Source: Sulfurospirillum sp.
Lineage (GTDB): Bacteria; Campylobacterota; Campylobacteria; Campylobacterales; Arcobacteraceae
Assembly (NCBI GenBank): GCA_030491005.1
Contig: JAKZMJ010000005.1
Location: 147,019 to 211,018 of the forward strand
Direction: 5' to 3'
Length of the DNA: 64,000 nucleotides
Below the pieces are notes generated by a model. It ran no database searches. It worked only from the letters and a program-made list of their open reading frames with translations, and had not been told where the DNA came from. The position numbers were made by a program, and so were the translations under genes. Each line of letters starts with the position of its first letter. Positions within the stretch are counted from its first letter, which is position 1. This document shows, one piece after another, positions 8,839 to 18,813 of the stretch.

Positions 8839-9258
8839 TCAACTTTTTAAATTAAATTTTTCATTAATTTTAGGATTAAAAAACATCAAAGATATTAATA
8901 TGCCTTCTAAAATAAATGATATATCATTAAACATAGCTTCCAATGGATTCATAACAATTGCACCATTTATAAGATAAAATGGAAAAAATATTACTACAAG
9001 AGTTATATATATAACTCTTGCCCAGTTTTTAAATTTCCACAATCCAATTGTTGAAATAATGAGCAAGATTAATACACTAAGTGACACTGATAACAAAATA
9101 GCTATATTAGTACTCATATCTTCATTTTCAACTTGTGTTAAATATTCTTGTAAAATCAAAGGAAGTGTATCTATTAAAGTCATACTTGCTATTATAGAAA
9201 CAAGAGTACTTCCTAAACCTACAATTAATATCGTCCTAAATAATGTTGTAATTAACAT
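8839..9258 (-). CDS. Small integral membrane protein downstream of ccoG
   Basis: A 139-residue protein with about four membrane helices (residues 7-30, 52-73, 80-105 and 113-128) and the loop LWKFKNWARVIYITL, a pattern common in DUF2127-like or general four-helix bundles. The start at 9258 lies 2 bp after the ccoG stop, so the two are almost certainly cotranscribed. A role near cbb3 oxidase assembly is only a contextual guess. No family assigned. Confidence 0.55.
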   Translation of the reverse strand: MLITTLFRTILIVGLGSTLVSIIASMTLIDTLPLILQEYLTQVENEDMSTNIAILLSVSLSVLILLIISTIGLWKFKNWARVIYITLVVIFFPFYLINGAIVMNPLEAMFNDISFILEGILISLMFFNPKINEKFNLKS

Positions 9259-9260
9259 AT

Positions 9261-10649
9261 CTACTTCTTTTTCTTCAACTTATCAACACTTGGATATATA
9301 AAAACCAATTTTCTAAAAACTTTAACTTTCCCTGGCTGATCCATAGAATAAGCTTTTATAACTATCGAAATAGGAGTATCTTTTGTTTTATCATTAACTA
9401 ATATTTTATTAGTTTCAAGAATTACGATTTTTTTGGCTAAACTTTTTGGACTTAAAGTAAAAGGTCTAAATCTTTTTATTTTTATATCTTTATTATTCAT
9501 TATTTCTAAATTAAATTTATGTTTTCTTGAATCAGTATTTTGAAATAAAAATATATAATTATTCGCAACTCTATTATTTTCTTTAATTTTATATAATTGT
9601 GTGGTTTTATTTACATTTAATAACATATTTTCTTTTTTTCCAGCCATTACAACTAGCAAGCCTAATATTGCAATTAAAATAAACCCATACATAAGTGTAG
9701 ATTTTCTAAGTACTTTTGTGGGTATATTTTTCATTGTATTATTTGTACTTGACCATTTTACTAATGATTCTTTTCCTAGTTTTCCCATAACACTAGTACA
9801 GGCATCTACACATTCTAAACAATTAATACATTCTAATTGTAATCCTTTTCTAATATCTATATGAGTAGGACATACAGTAACACAAGATTCACAAGTAGTA
9901 CATTCATTATTACTTGCTAAGTCTTTTAGCGAAAATATAATTTTGTCTTTTTGTTCATTATAAATATTTCCACCTCTATTTGTAGAATAAATAGATTGTA
10001 AAGTGTCATCATCATATAAGACAGATTGTACTCTTGAATAAGGACAAATATAAACACAAAAATCTTCTTTTAATTTTATGACATCATAAATCAAAAAAGC
10101 TGTTATACTTAAAACAATACCTATTAATAAACCATGCTCACTTGGATTTTGCATATAAGTAAAAAAATCTTCAGGGGGTACAAAAAACCAAATAAAATCA
10201 ATGGAAGCTAGAAGTGAGAGAACTGACCAGATAAGAACAGCTACAATTTGTTTTACTTTATTTTTTGTTTTTGAATAATCAGGATCTTTTTGTTTATTTT
10301 TAATTCGTCTTAAACCTAAAAGTTTAGACTCTATAAGGTCTCTGTAAACTACTCTAAATATTGTTTGAGGACATGCCCAACCACACCAAGCCCTTCCTCC
10401 TATTGCAGTTGCTGCAAATATTCCTAAAAATAATAACATTAGTAAAAAAGGTAAGATATATAATTCTTGCATATCAAAAGCAATACCCATAAGGTGTAAT
10501 TGTTTTTTATCAAAAGATAATAAAAAAATATGATTATCATTTATTCTTATAAATGGAATAGCAAACGATACTATGGTTGCAAAGGTATACATATAATAGC
10601 GTTTAATTCTAAAAGAACTTTTTTTAATTGATTTTACATTGTTAGTCAT
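9261..10649 (-). CDS. ccoG: Cytochrome cbb3 oxidase assembly ferredoxin-like protein CcoG
   Basis: Membrane-bound iron-sulfur protein of the CcoG/FixG/RdxA family, implicated in copper reduction for cbb3-type oxidase maturation. The 462 residues show the expected order: N-terminal membrane helices, the conserved CGWACPQTIFRVVYRDLIE, further helices, CVYICPYSRVQSVLYDDDTL, then two 4Fe-4S ferredoxin clusters in CTTCESCVTVCP and CINCLECVDAC, a further helix (YGFILIAILGLLVVMAG) and a periplasmic Ig-like C-terminal domain. The start at 10649 is preceded by AAGGATTTTC. Upstream (10686-10721) the sequence TTAAGATTATA occurs twice, possibly an operator or the end of the neighbouring unit. Confidence 0.95.
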   Translation of the reverse strand: MTNNVKSIKKSSFRIKRYYMYTFATIVSFAIPFIRINDNHIFLLSFDKKQLHLMGIAFDMQELYILPFLLMLLFLGIFAATAIGGRAWCGWACPQTIFRVVYRDLIESKLLGLRRIKNKQKDPDYSKTKNKVKQIVAVLIWSVLSLLASIDFIWFFVPPEDFFTYMQNPSEHGLLIGIVLSITAFLIYDVIKLKEDFCVYICPYSRVQSVLYDDDTLQSIYSTNRGGNIYNEQKDKIIFSLKDLASNNECTTCESCVTVCPTHIDIRKGLQLECINCLECVDACTSVMGKLGKESLVKWSSTNNTMKNIPTKVLRKSTLMYGFILIAILGLLVVMAGKKENMLLNVNKTTQLYKIKENNRVANNYIFLFQNTDSRKHKFNLEIMNNKDIKIKRFRPFTLSPKSLAKKIVILETNKILVNDKTKDTPISIVIKAYSMDQPGKVKVFRKLVFIYPSVDKLKKKK

Positions 10650-10729
10650 GAAAATCCTTTCTTCTTAATTATACATCAAATAAACTTAAGATTATAAAGA
10701 CAATTATAATTTAAGATTATATTAAGTAC

Positions 10730-11611
10730 TTATATTATTATAAGTTTTTGTGATTTAAATATATATAATATTTTCTTATAAATAAATTCTATATGTTGAG
10801 CTTGTAAGCAAAGCCTTGAATGTCCAATATATTTTAATCTTTCTTCTTTACTTAATTCTTTTTGTAAATACTTCTCTACAATGTCATCATCAACGCCGTA
10901 TATAGGGTCACCTACAATTTTATGACCAATTGAATATAAATGTACTCTAATTTGATGTTGTCTTCCTGTTATTGGCACTGCTTTTACTATGGTTTGATTT
11001 TTATTCTCATCATATTTTATGGGATAAATTATAGTTTTTGATTCTTTTCCATCTTGTGCAGTTGCCATTCTAACACCTATTTTTTTACCTTCTTTTCTTA
11101 TGGCTTTATTTATTATGATTTTATTTTCTATCTTGCCTTCTACAATAGCTAAGTATGACTTTTTAAATTCTTTATTTTCAAACATAGTTTTTAATACTTT
11201 TTCACTTTTTTTATTTCGTGAGCATAGGATTAGCCCTGATGTTTCAGCATCAATTCTATGTACTAAATTAGCATTAGAGCCAAAAAAATACCTAACTTCA
11301 TCTAATAAGGAATAAGAAGTTTTTTTGGATATTGGGTGAACTATAAGATGTGTTGGTTTATCAAAAATAGCAAAATCTTTAAATGTGGCTAAAGGTTTTA
11401 AACCTCTGCTTTGTCCTTCAAATACGGCTATGTATATATATTCTTCTTTCGTGTAATCTGATATTTTATAAGCATTATTATTTGAATCAAAAATTCTTCC
11501 ACGACTTAAAAATCTTTGAGATAGTTTTAAATCTAAACTTAAATCTTGTATTAAAACTAATTGAATTTTTTTTTGTATTGGTACAAAATATTGTTTTAAT
11601 ACGAAAGGCAA
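10730..11611 (-). CDS. RluA-family 23S rRNA/tRNA pseudouridine synthase
   Basis: Pseudouridine synthase with an N-terminal S4-like region and the catalytic signature VHRIDAETSGLILCSRN (catalytic Asp in HRIDAETSG), followed by GRQHQIRVHLYSIGHKIVGDPIYG, both typical of RluA/RluC/RluD. I prefer the TTG start at 11611: it yields an N-terminus beginning PFVLKQYFVP, typical for relatives, and has AAAGGAAAAG 8 nt upstream. An ATG at 11683 would add 24 mostly basic residues and has no ribosome-binding site. Which uridine it modifies cannot be told from sequence. It is divergent from purB. Confidence 0.88.
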   Translation of the reverse strand: MPFVLKQYFVPIQKKIQLVLIQDLSLDLKLSQRFLSRGRIFDSNNNAYKISDYTKEEYIYIAVFEGQSRGLKPLATFKDFAIFDKPTHLIVHPISKKTSYSLLDEVRYFFGSNANLVHRIDAETSGLILCSRNKKSEKVLKTMFENKEFKKSYLAIVEGKIENKIIINKAIRKEGKKIGVRMATAQDGKESKTIIYPIKYDENKNQTIVKAVPITGRQHQIRVHLYSIGHKIVGDPIYGVDDDIVEKYLQKELSKEERLKYIGHSRLCLQAQHIEFIYKKILYIFKSQKLIII

Positions 11612-11759
11612 GGGCTTTTCCTTTTTTTTAAATATAAAAAATAATAATTTTATTCTTTGTTTAAAATTTCTATTTTTTAGCATTAAAATTTATGCAAATT
11701 TTTATCTTTTTTTGCTAGTATAGCGTAGTTAAAATTTGATAAAAATCATAAGGAATTTT

Positions 11760-13091
11760 ATGGTAGAGAGATATGCAAGAAAAGAAATGAGTGATAAATG
11801 GAATATACAAGCTAAATATCAAGCATGGCTAGATGTTGAGCTTGCAGTTGTAAAAGCTTGGTGTAAATTAGGTTTAATTCCTAAAGATGATGCAAAAAAT
11901 ATTATATCAAATGCTAGTTTTTCAGTTAAAAGAATAGATGAAATAGAAGCTATTACAAGGCATGACTTAATAGCTTTTACAACTTCAGTATCTGAAAGCT
12001 TAGGAGATGAGTCACGATGGTTTCATTATGGTATGACATCTTCTGATACAGTTGATACAGCTGTTGCCTTACAAATGAAAAGTTCAATAGAGCTTATTAT
12101 TAAAGATGTAAAAATGTTAATGAAGTCTATTAAAAAAAGAGCAAATGAGCATAAAATGACTCTTATGGTAGGACGATCTCACGGTATTCACGGTGAGCCT
12201 ATAACTTTTGGTTTAGTTTTAGCTGTTTGGTATGAAGAAATGAAAAGGCATTTAAAAAATTTAAAAGAAACTAAAAAAATCATTTGTGTAGGTCAGGTAT
12301 CTGGTGCTATGGGAAATTTTGCTCATGCACCTTTAGAGCTTGAAGAATATGCTTGTAAGGAACTAGGTCTAAAAGTAGCAAAAATTTCTAATCAAGTAAT
12401 TCAAAGAGACAGATATGCAAGATTAGCAACTTCTTTAGCACTATTAGCTTCAAGTATTGAAAAATTTGCCGTGCAAGTTAGACATTGGCAAAGAACAGAA
12501 GTTTATGAATGTGAAGAATTTTTTGCAAAAGGTCAAAAAGGAAGTTCTGCTATGCCACATAAAAGAAATCCTATTTTAACAGAAAATATAACAGGACTTG
12601 CTCGAATGATCAGAGCTTATGCCACTCCTGCTATGGAAAATGTGGCTCTATGGCATGAAAGAGATATATCTCATAGTTCAACAGAGAGATTTTGGCTACC
12701 AGATGCTTTTGTTACAAGTGATTTTATGTTACATAGAATGAATAATGTAATAGCAAATTTAACAGTATTTCCTGATAATATGATGAAAAATTTAAATTTA
12801 ACAGGTGGGCTTGTATTCTCACAAAGAGTATTACTTGAACTTCCACTTAAGGGATTAAGCAGAGAAGATGCTTATAAAATAGTACAAAAAAATGCAATGA
12901 AAGTGTGGGAAGCTTTACAAAACGGAAAAGCTACTACAAATGAAAAAGGTGAGTCTTTGTATTTGCAGTATTTATTAGACGATGTTGAACTAGGAAAATC
13001 TTTAAGTAAAGAACAAATTAAACAGTGCTTTTCTTATGATTATTACACAAAAAATATAAATGCAATTTTTAATAGAGTATTTAAAAAATAA
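11760..13091 (+). CDS. purB: Adenylosuccinate lyase
   Basis: Cytoplasmic lyase that acts twice in purine synthesis, releasing fumarate from SAICAR and from adenylosuccinate. The 443-residue protein starts MVERYARKEMSDKW, as in other PurB proteins. The ATG at 11760 has AAGGA 5-9 nt upstream, whereas the in-frame TTG at 11736 lacks a site. Visible motifs are HYGMTSSDTVDTA, the substrate loop VGRSHGIHGEP, and the fumarase/aspartase-superfamily signature GSSAMPHKRNPI at about residue 260. It is followed 21 bp later by nrdA, linking purine and deoxynucleotide synthesis in one run of genes. Confidence 0.97.
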   Translation: MVERYARKEMSDKWNIQAKYQAWLDVELAVVKAWCKLGLIPKDDAKNIISNASFSVKRIDEIEAITRHDLIAFTTSVSESLGDESRWFHYGMTSSDTVDTAVALQMKSSIELIIKDVKMLMKSIKKRANEHKMTLMVGRSHGIHGEPITFGLVLAVWYEEMKRHLKNLKETKKIICVGQVSGAMGNFAHAPLELEEYACKELGLKVAKISNQVIQRDRYARLATSLALLASSIEKFAVQVRHWQRTEVYECEEFFAKGQKGSSAMPHKRNPILTENITGLARMIRAYATPAMENVALWHERDISHSSTERFWLPDAFVTSDFMLHRMNNVIANLTVFPDNMMKNLNLTGGLVFSQRVLLELPLKGLSREDAYKIVQKNAMKVWEALQNGKATTNEKGESLYLQYLLDDVELGKSLSKEQIKQCFSYDYYTKNINAIFNRVFKK

Positions 13092-13112
13092 TTAAAGTTT
13101 TGAGGTAAATAA

Positions 13113-15497
13113 ATGGCAATAATGATTAAAAAAAGAAATGGACGAAAAGAAGTTTTAGATATTACAAAAATACAGAAAATGACACATGAATCTACTATGG
13201 ATTTATCTAATGTAAGTCAAAGTGAGTTGGAACTTGATGCACAAATTAAATTTATAGATGGTATGAGTTCAGCTGATATTCAAGATGCGCTTATTAAAAC
13301 AGCAGTTGAAAAAATAGATATAGATGTTCCAAATTGGACCTTTGTTGCTGCAAAATTATTTTTATTTGATTTATATCATAGAGTAGGGCGAACCACAGGT
13401 GGAATAAAAGGTCAAGCCTATGGTCACATAAGTGCATATATCAAATATGCACAAAGTGAAAATAGAATAATCCAAAACCTAGAACAAGGTTATGACTTAG
13501 ATGATTTAAACTCACATATCGACCCCAAGCGTGATTTTGCCTTTAATTATCTTGGCATTAAAACCATGTACGATAGGTATTTATTAAAAGATAAAAACTC
13601 AAATGTTATCGAACTACCTCAGCATATGTTTATGGCTATTTCTATGTTTTTAGCACAAAATGAAGAAAATAAACAAGAAAGAGCAATAGAGTTTTATAAT
13701 TTAATTTCTAAATTTGAAGTGATGTTAGCAACTCCTACTTTATCAAATGCTAGAACAAATAGACATCAATTATCATCTTGTTATATAGGTTCAAGTCCTG
13801 ATAATATTGAAGGTATTTTTGATGCTTATAAAGAAATGGCATTATTGTCTAAATATGGAGGTGGTATTGGTTGGGATTGGAATACTATTCGTTCACTTGG
13901 AGGAATGATTGATAATCATAAAAATGCAGCAGGTGGAACTGTACCATTTCTAAAAATTACAAATGATTTGGCATTAGCTGTTGATCAATTAGGTACAAGA
14001 AAAGGTGCTATTGCTGTTTATTTAGAACCTTGGCATATGGATATAGTTGATTTTATTGATTTAAAGAAAAACTCAGGAGAAGAAAGAAGAAGGGCTCATG
14101 ATTTATTCCCTTCTTTATGGATAAGTGATCTTTTTATGCAAAGGATTTTAGAAGATTCTCACTGGACTTTATTTGATCCTTATGAGGTTCAAGATTTATC
14201 TTTATTGTATGGAGAAGCTTTTACAAAACGCTATGAAGAATATGAAAATGATGATAGTATCACAAAAGATAGAATGAAAGCAAAAGATTTATGGAAAAAG
14301 ATTTTAACTTCTTATTTTGAATCAGGAAGTCCATTTTTATGTTTTAAAGATAATGCAAATAAAGCTAATCCAAATAAGCATACAGGACATATAAGAAGCT
14401 CAAACCTTTGTACAGAAATTTTTCAAAATACAAAGCCAAATCATTATAAAATAAAATTTGAATTTGAAGATAATAGTGTTGTAACTTATGAAGAAGAAGA
14501 TATGATTTTATTAGATTCAGGAATTAGTAAAAAAGCAAATAAAGTTACTGCACTTGACTCAATAAATAAAAAAAGAATATTCATAGTTGAAAAAGAAAAA
14601 ATAGATGGCGATACAGCTGTTTGTAACTTGGCATCTATTAATTTAAGTAAAATAAATACAAAAGAAGATATACAAAGAATAGTGCCAATTGCAATTAGAA
14701 TGTTAGATAATGTAATTGATTTAAATTTTTACCCATTAAAAAAAGTAAAAGTAACAAACCTAAAAACAAGAGCAATAGGTCTTGGAGTTATGGGTGAAGC
14801 TCAGATGTTAGCTGAGGCTGGAATTATATGGGGGAGTGATGAACATTTTAGAAAAATAGATTTTTTAATGGAAACTATTTCTTATAATGCTATTAAATCT
14901 TCTTCAAATTTAGCTTGTGAAAAAGGTTCTTATCCTACATATGATGGTTCAAATTGGAGTAAAGGAATAATGCCTTTTGATCATGCACCACAAGCTGTAA
15001 ATGCTTTAGTTAAAAGAGATTTATTTGATGATGCTTGTAATTGGGATAGCTTAAGAGAAAAAGTAAAAAAAGATGGTATTAGAAATGGCTATTTAATGGC
15101 AATTGCTCCTACTTCATCTATTTCTATTTTAGTAGGAACTACACAAGCCATTGAACCTGTTTATAAAAGAAAATGGTTTGAAGAAAATTTATCAGGATTA
15201 ATACCTGTTGTTGTTCCTAATTTAAGTCCAGATACTTGGGTTTATTATACACCTGCTTTTGAAGTTGAACAAACTAAGCTAATAAAAGCAGCAGCCATTA
15301 GACAAAAGTGGATAGATCAAGGACAGAGTCTAAATATTTTTATGAGTTTAGATAAAGCAAGTGGAAAGTATTTGCATGAAATCTATACCTTAGCTTGGAA
15401 GCTTGGTCTAAAATCAACTTATTATTTAAGATCACAATCTCCTGAAGCTTCTAATGATATAGAAGATAGAAGTTTAGAATGTGTTGGTTGTCAATAA
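13113..15497 (+). CDS. nrdA: Ribonucleoside-diphosphate reductase class Ia, large subunit
   Basis: The large subunit binds substrate and allosteric effectors and reduces ribonucleoside diphosphates to deoxy forms. The 794 residues contain an N-terminal ATP-cone (MIKKRNGRKEVLDITKIQKM), LSSCYIGSS with the first redox Cys, SNLCTEIF with the radical Cys, AVCNLASINLSK with the partner Cys, and the swinging C-terminal pair in ECVGCQ at the very end. No intein or insertion breaks these motifs. The start at 13113 follows GAGGTAAATAA. It lies 22 bp before nrdB. Confidence 0.97.
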   Translation: MAIMIKKRNGRKEVLDITKIQKMTHESTMDLSNVSQSELELDAQIKFIDGMSSADIQDALIKTAVEKIDIDVPNWTFVAAKLFLFDLYHRVGRTTGGIKGQAYGHISAYIKYAQSENRIIQNLEQGYDLDDLNSHIDPKRDFAFNYLGIKTMYDRYLLKDKNSNVIELPQHMFMAISMFLAQNEENKQERAIEFYNLISKFEVMLATPTLSNARTNRHQLSSCYIGSSPDNIEGIFDAYKEMALLSKYGGGIGWDWNTIRSLGGMIDNHKNAAGGTVPFLKITNDLALAVDQLGTRKGAIAVYLEPWHMDIVDFIDLKKNSGEERRRAHDLFPSLWISDLFMQRILEDSHWTLFDPYEVQDLSLLYGEAFTKRYEEYENDDSITKDRMKAKDLWKKILTSYFESGSPFLCFKDNANKANPNKHTGHIRSSNLCTEIFQNTKPNHYKIKFEFEDNSVVTYEEEDMILLDSGISKKANKVTALDSINKKRIFIVEKEKIDGDTAVCNLASINLSKINTKEDIQRIVPIAIRMLDNVIDLNFYPLKKVKVTNLKTRAIGLGVMGEAQMLAEAGIIWGSDEHFRKIDFLMETISYNAIKSSSNLACEKGSYPTYDGSNWSKGIMPFDHAPQAVNALVKRDLFDDACNWDSLREKVKKDGIRNGYLMAIAPTSSISILVGTTQAIEPVYKRKWFEENLSGLIPVVVPNLSPDTWVYYTPAFEVEQTKLIKAAAIRQKWIDQGQSLNIFMSLDKASGKYLHEIYTLAWKLGLKSTYYLRSQSPEASNDIEDRSLECVGCQ

Positions 15498-15518
15498 AAT
15501 AAGAAATTAGGAAAAATA

Positions 15519-16550
15519 ATGAACGGTAGATTTGAAAAAAAAATCATCTATAATCCTTCTAGTACAGAAAGTATAAATGATAGAAAAACATTTGGAGGAC
15601 ATCCAGATGGAATGTTAAATTTTACAAAAGCTAAATATACTTGGGCATTAAAATTATGGGATACTATGGAAGGGAATACTTGGTTTCCAAAAGAAGTACA
15701 AATGACAGGAGATGCTAAAGATTATAAATACTTATCATTTGCTGAAAAAAGAATGTATGATTTAGTTTTATCTCAGCTTATTTTTATGGATTCATTACAA
15801 ACAAATAATATTATGGATAATATGAACCCTTATATAACAGCACCTGAAATTAATGCCATATTATCAAGACAAGCATATGAAGAAGCAAATCATTCAAAAT
15901 CTTATGCTGTTATGGTTGAGTCTATTTCTAATAATACAGATGATATTTATGATATGTGGAAAACAGACCATATGTTACAAAAAAAGAATTTATTCATAGC
16001 TACTATTTTTTCTAATTTAGGTGAGAACTTAACAGATGAAAATATGATTCTTGCTATGTTTGGAAATCAAATACTAGAAGGTATGTATTTTTATGCAGGA
16101 TTTGCCGCCATGTATGCTTTAGGAAAATCAGGTAAAATGTTAGGATCTTCTCAAATGATTAGGTTCATTCAAAGAGATGAGGTAACACATCTTTTATTAT
16201 TCCAAAATTTAATTAATAGTACAAGACAAGAGAGACCTGAACTATTTACAAAAGAGTTAGAACAAAAAGTACGAAAGATGATAAGAGATGCTGTAGATAT
16301 AGAATCACAATGGGGTGCATATATAACTCAAGGACAAATTTTAGGTTTTACAGATGGTATTATTAGACAATATATTCAATACTTAGGAGATAGAAGACTT
16401 GAAGCTGTTGGATATGCACCTGAGTATGGAGTAAAACATCCAATACCTTGGGTTGATGGATATAGTTCCTTCAATGACCAAAGAACTAACTTTTTTGAAG
16501 GTAATGTCGTTAACTATAGTAAAGGTTCAATAGATTTTGATGATTTTTAA
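15519..16550 (+). CDS. nrdB: Ribonucleoside-diphosphate reductase class Ia, small subunit
   Basis: Di-iron ferritin-like subunit that generates the stable tyrosyl radical for NrdA. The 343-residue protein shows the ligands and radical site: Asp in [12 protein letters not shown], Glu/His/Tyr in [10 protein letters not shown] (radical Tyr at about residue 129), Glu in ILEGMYFY, and Glu/His in [10 protein letters not shown]. Retention of the Tyr argues for class Ia, not the Tyr-less Ic type. The extreme C-terminus GSIDFDDF is acidic as expected for docking to NrdA. The gene is cotranscribed with nrdA. Confidence 0.97.
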   Translation: MNGRFEKKIIYNPSSTESINDRKTFGGHPDGMLNFTKAKYTWALKLWDTMEGNTWFPKEVQMTGDAKDYKYLSFAEKRMYDLVLSQLIFMDSLQTNNIMDNMNPYITAPEINAILSRQAYEEANHSKSYAVMVESISNNTDDIYDMWKTDHMLQKKNLFIATIFSNLGENLTDENMILAMFGNQILEGMYFYAGFAAMYALGKSGKMLGSSQMIRFIQRDEVTHLLLFQNLINSTRQERPELFTKELEQKVRKMIRDAVDIESQWGAYITQGQILGFTDGIIRQYIQYLGDRRLEAVGYAPEYGVKHPIPWVDGYSSFNDQRTNFFEGNVVNYSKGSIDFDDF

Positions 16551-16572
16551 AAAAACAATTAAGAAGAAATAA

Positions 16573-16905
16573 ATGAAAAAATTAACTGCATATTACTTAA
16601 ACAAAGATATTCTTTTTAAAGATATAAAAAGCGTTAATCCAAAAGAAATTAAAAGTAGAAAAAAGCTTGATATATTTATCTCTACTTCTATTGCTAAAGA
16701 ATATTATTCGATATTTATAATAAATGCAAAAAGTAGGTTTTTAAAAAAAAATGCAGATGATTTGATGATACTTTGTGAAAAACTTAAAATATATGCCGAT
16801 CATAATTTTAGACATAAAGAACTTTTAATATCTTCACCTCTTTGTTCAAAAGCAAAAAAATATTTACAAGATAATAAATGGAAAATACGAATTGATTTTA
16901 TGTGA
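16573..16905 (+). CDS. Hypothetical protein between nrdB and coaX
   Basis: A 110-residue, basic, apparently soluble protein with no recognised family. It has two Cys in the C-terminal half (DDLMILCEKL and SSPLCSKAKK). The start at 16573 lies 22 bp after nrdB and its 3' end overlaps coaX by 14 bp, so it is part of the same operon and is probably translated. The position suggests a nucleotide- or cofactor-related or housekeeping role, but nothing in the sequence shows it. Confidence 0.6.
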   Translation: MKKLTAYYLNKDILFKDIKSVNPKEIKSRKKLDIFISTSIAKEYYSIFIINAKSRFLKKNADDLMILCEKLKIYADHNFRHKELLISSPLCSKAKKYLQDNKWKIRIDFM

Positions 16906-17524
16906 TATTGGAAATACTAGTTTTCATTTTTTAATTAATGGTATTGAAAAAAAATATTTATTATCTGAAGAATTAGAGCATTTTACACAAAAAGTATATT
17001 ATATTAGCGTAAATGAAGAAGCTAGTTTAAAACTTATAAAACACTCTAAGCAATGTATAAATTTAGAAAAAGATATAAAATTTGAAACTTCATATATAGG
17101 TATTGGCATAGATAGGAAAATGGTTTGTTATGATATCAAAGATGCAGTGATCATAGATGCAGGAAGTGCTATAAGTGTAGATATTATAGAAAATTTTCAA
17201 CATCAAGGTGGTTTTATTCTTTTGGGACTTAAAGCTCTTACAAATAGCTATACTAAAATTTCGCAAGTTCTTAATGTGGATTTTAATACAAAGCTAAACT
17301 TAGATAAACTTCCATTAAATACTAAAGATGCTATTTCTTATGGTATTTTAAAGTCTATAATATTACCTATTAAAGAAGTATCAAGTAATAAACAATTAAT
17401 ATTTACAGGTGGAGATGGAAAATTTTTAAGTGAATTTTTTCCAAATAGTATAGTTGAAGAACATTTAATATTTAAAAATATGAAAAGGATAATTAATGCT
17501 AAGCATTGCGTTACCAAAAGGTAG
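16892..17524 (+). CDS. coaX: Type III pantothenate kinase
   Basis: CoaX phosphorylates pantothenate, the first step of coenzyme A synthesis. It belongs to the ASKHA fold, with the phosphate-1 motif CDIGNTS at residues 4-10, the catalytic Asp region VIIDAGSAISVDII at about 85-98, GGFILLGLKAL, and IFTGGDGKFL (adenosine motif). The start is a TTG at 16892 that gives MILCDIGNT, the usual family N-terminus, with GGAAAA about 8 nt upstream. At 210 residues it is slightly short, as in epsilonproteobacterial CoaX. It overlaps its upstream neighbour and overlaps hisG by 29 bp. Confidence 0.93.
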   Translation: MILCDIGNTSFHFLINGIEKKYLLSEELEHFTQKVYYISVNEEASLKLIKHSKQCINLEKDIKFETSYIGIGIDRKMVCYDIKDAVIIDAGSAISVDIIENFQHQGGFILLGLKALTNSYTKISQVLNVDFNTKLNLDKLPLNTKDAISYGILKSIILPIKEVSSNKQLIFTGGDGKFLSEFFPNSIVEEHLIFKNMKRIINAKHCVTKR

Positions 17525-18104
17525 AATAGCAAAAGAAACTTTAGAGAAATTTGAAGATGCTTTTAAGGAAAAGTTTGTATTTATGAATAGAAAATTAATA
17601 CTAGAAAAAGCTGGTTTTAAATTTTTAAATGTTAGAAATCAAGATGTTCCTACTTACGTGATTCATGGAGCTGCTGATTTAGGTGTGGTTGGACTTGATG
17701 TATTAGAAGAAAAAGAATATGACCTTATAAAACTACTAGATTTAAAACTAGGACTTTGTAAGGTGGCATTTGGTTTTGTAAAAGGTAATAAAGTAGATTT
17801 TACAAAAAGTAATATCAAAGTAGCTACAAAACATGAAGTAATTACAAAAAAATACTTTGAAGAAAAAGCTATGGCTGTAGATATTATAAAACTTTATGGT
17901 TCTATTGAATTAGCTCCATTAGTTGGGCTATCTGATTGTATAGTTGATATTGTTGAAACAGGTGCAACTATGAAAGAAAATGGCTTAGAAGTTGGAGATA
18001 CTATTATGCAAAGTAGTGCTTATTTAATAGCTAACAAGAACTCATTTTATGCTAAAAAAGATTTGATATTTGCCTTAAAAGACAAAATACAAAGTGTACT
18101 TTAA
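17496..18104 (+). CDS. hisG: ATP phosphoribosyltransferase, short form
   Basis: HisG joins ATP and PRPP in the first committed step of histidine synthesis. At 202 residues it is the short HisG_S form, lacking the C-terminal regulatory ACT-like domain, so it should need the regulatory subunit HisZ, which is not in this window. Motifs: IALPKGRIAKETLE at the N-terminus, DVPTYVIHGAADLGVVGLDVL, and the PRPP loop DIVETGATMKENGL at about residue 152. The start at 17496 has AAAAGGA at 17484-17490. The stop overlaps the next start as TAATG. Confidence 0.96.
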   Translation: MLSIALPKGRIAKETLEKFEDAFKEKFVFMNRKLILEKAGFKFLNVRNQDVPTYVIHGAADLGVVGLDVLEEKEYDLIKLLDLKLGLCKVAFGFVKGNKVDFTKSNIKVATKHEVITKKYFEEKAMAVDIIKLYGSIELAPLVGLSDCIVDIVETGATMKENGLEVGDTIMQSSAYLIANKNSFYAKKDLIFALKDKIQSVL

Positions 18105-18802
18105 TGGGTTTAGAGTTATATGCTAAAATTGAAGAATATTTAGGTATTGATGAAGAAACAAAAAGTATTCATAAAAGTTTTTTAAAGATAATTTTTGAAA
18201 AAGAATTTAAAAATATTATAGATATTGGCTGTGGGAAGGGTGCTTTTATAATGCACTTATTAGCAAATCAAATTAAGGCTTATGGTATTGATTTAAGTAC
18301 TGAACAAATCAAAGTATGTAAGTCTTATGGTTTAAATGCCAATTGTTTGGATATAAAAGATATTAAAGATAAGTTTGATTGTGCTACAGCTATATTTGAT
18401 CTTGTAAATTTTATTCCCAATAATGAATTATTACAGTTTTTCAAAAATGTTAATAATGTTTTAATAGATGGTGCTTATTTTATTTTTGATGTTAATACTT
18501 TATTTGGTTTTGAAGATATAGCTCAAGGTGTACTAAATATCAATTTAGATGAAAAATTCATAGCTGTAGATGCAAACTTTGAAGATGATAAACTATATAC
18601 AGATATTACACTTTTTACTAAAAATAAAAATGATTTATATAATAAAGAAGAAGATAGTATAGTTCAATATTATTATGAAATACAATATTTAAAACAAGCA
18701 TTAAAAGATAGTAATTTTGAAGTAGAGAATATAATAAATCTGAACTTATATAGTAATGAAAAAGCAGATAAAATAATCTTTATTTGCAAGAAGATACAGT
18801 AA
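18104..18802 (+). CDS. Class I SAM-dependent methyltransferase, substrate unknown
   Basis: A 232-residue Rossmann-fold methyltransferase. Motif I is IIDIGCGKGAFIMHLL at about residue 38, the acidic loop is AYGIDLSTEQIKVC, and FDCATAIFDLVNFI is the motif IV region. The rest resembles small-molecule or tRNA/ubiquinone-type methyltransferases without a diagnostic specificity motif. It starts inside the hisG stop codon (TAATG), so translation is coupled to hisG, but no histidine-related reaction is implied. Confidence 0.85.
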   Translation: MGLELYAKIEEYLGIDEETKSIHKSFLKIIFEKEFKNIIDIGCGKGAFIMHLLANQIKAYGIDLSTEQIKVCKSYGLNANCLDIKDIKDKFDCATAIFDLVNFIPNNELLQFFKNVNNVLIDGAYFIFDVNTLFGFEDIAQGVLNINLDEKFIAVDANFEDDKLYTDITLFTKNKNDLYNKEEDSIVQYYYEIQYLKQALKDSNFEVENIINLNLYSNEKADKIIFICKKIQ

Positions 18803-18813
18803 AGATTGATGAT

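Noticed and set aside
9601..9864. Open frames opposite ccoG and other real genes
   Set aside because: They mirror well-supported genes on the other strand and have no family motifs or ribosome-binding sites of their own.
11736..11759. Upstream TTG start for purB
   Set aside because: No ribosome-binding site; the ATG at 11760 has AAGGA and gives the usual PurB N-terminus.
13113..15497. Possible intein or intron in the large nrdA gene
   Set aside because: All reductase motifs are in normal spacing and the 794-residue length is ordinary for class Ia.
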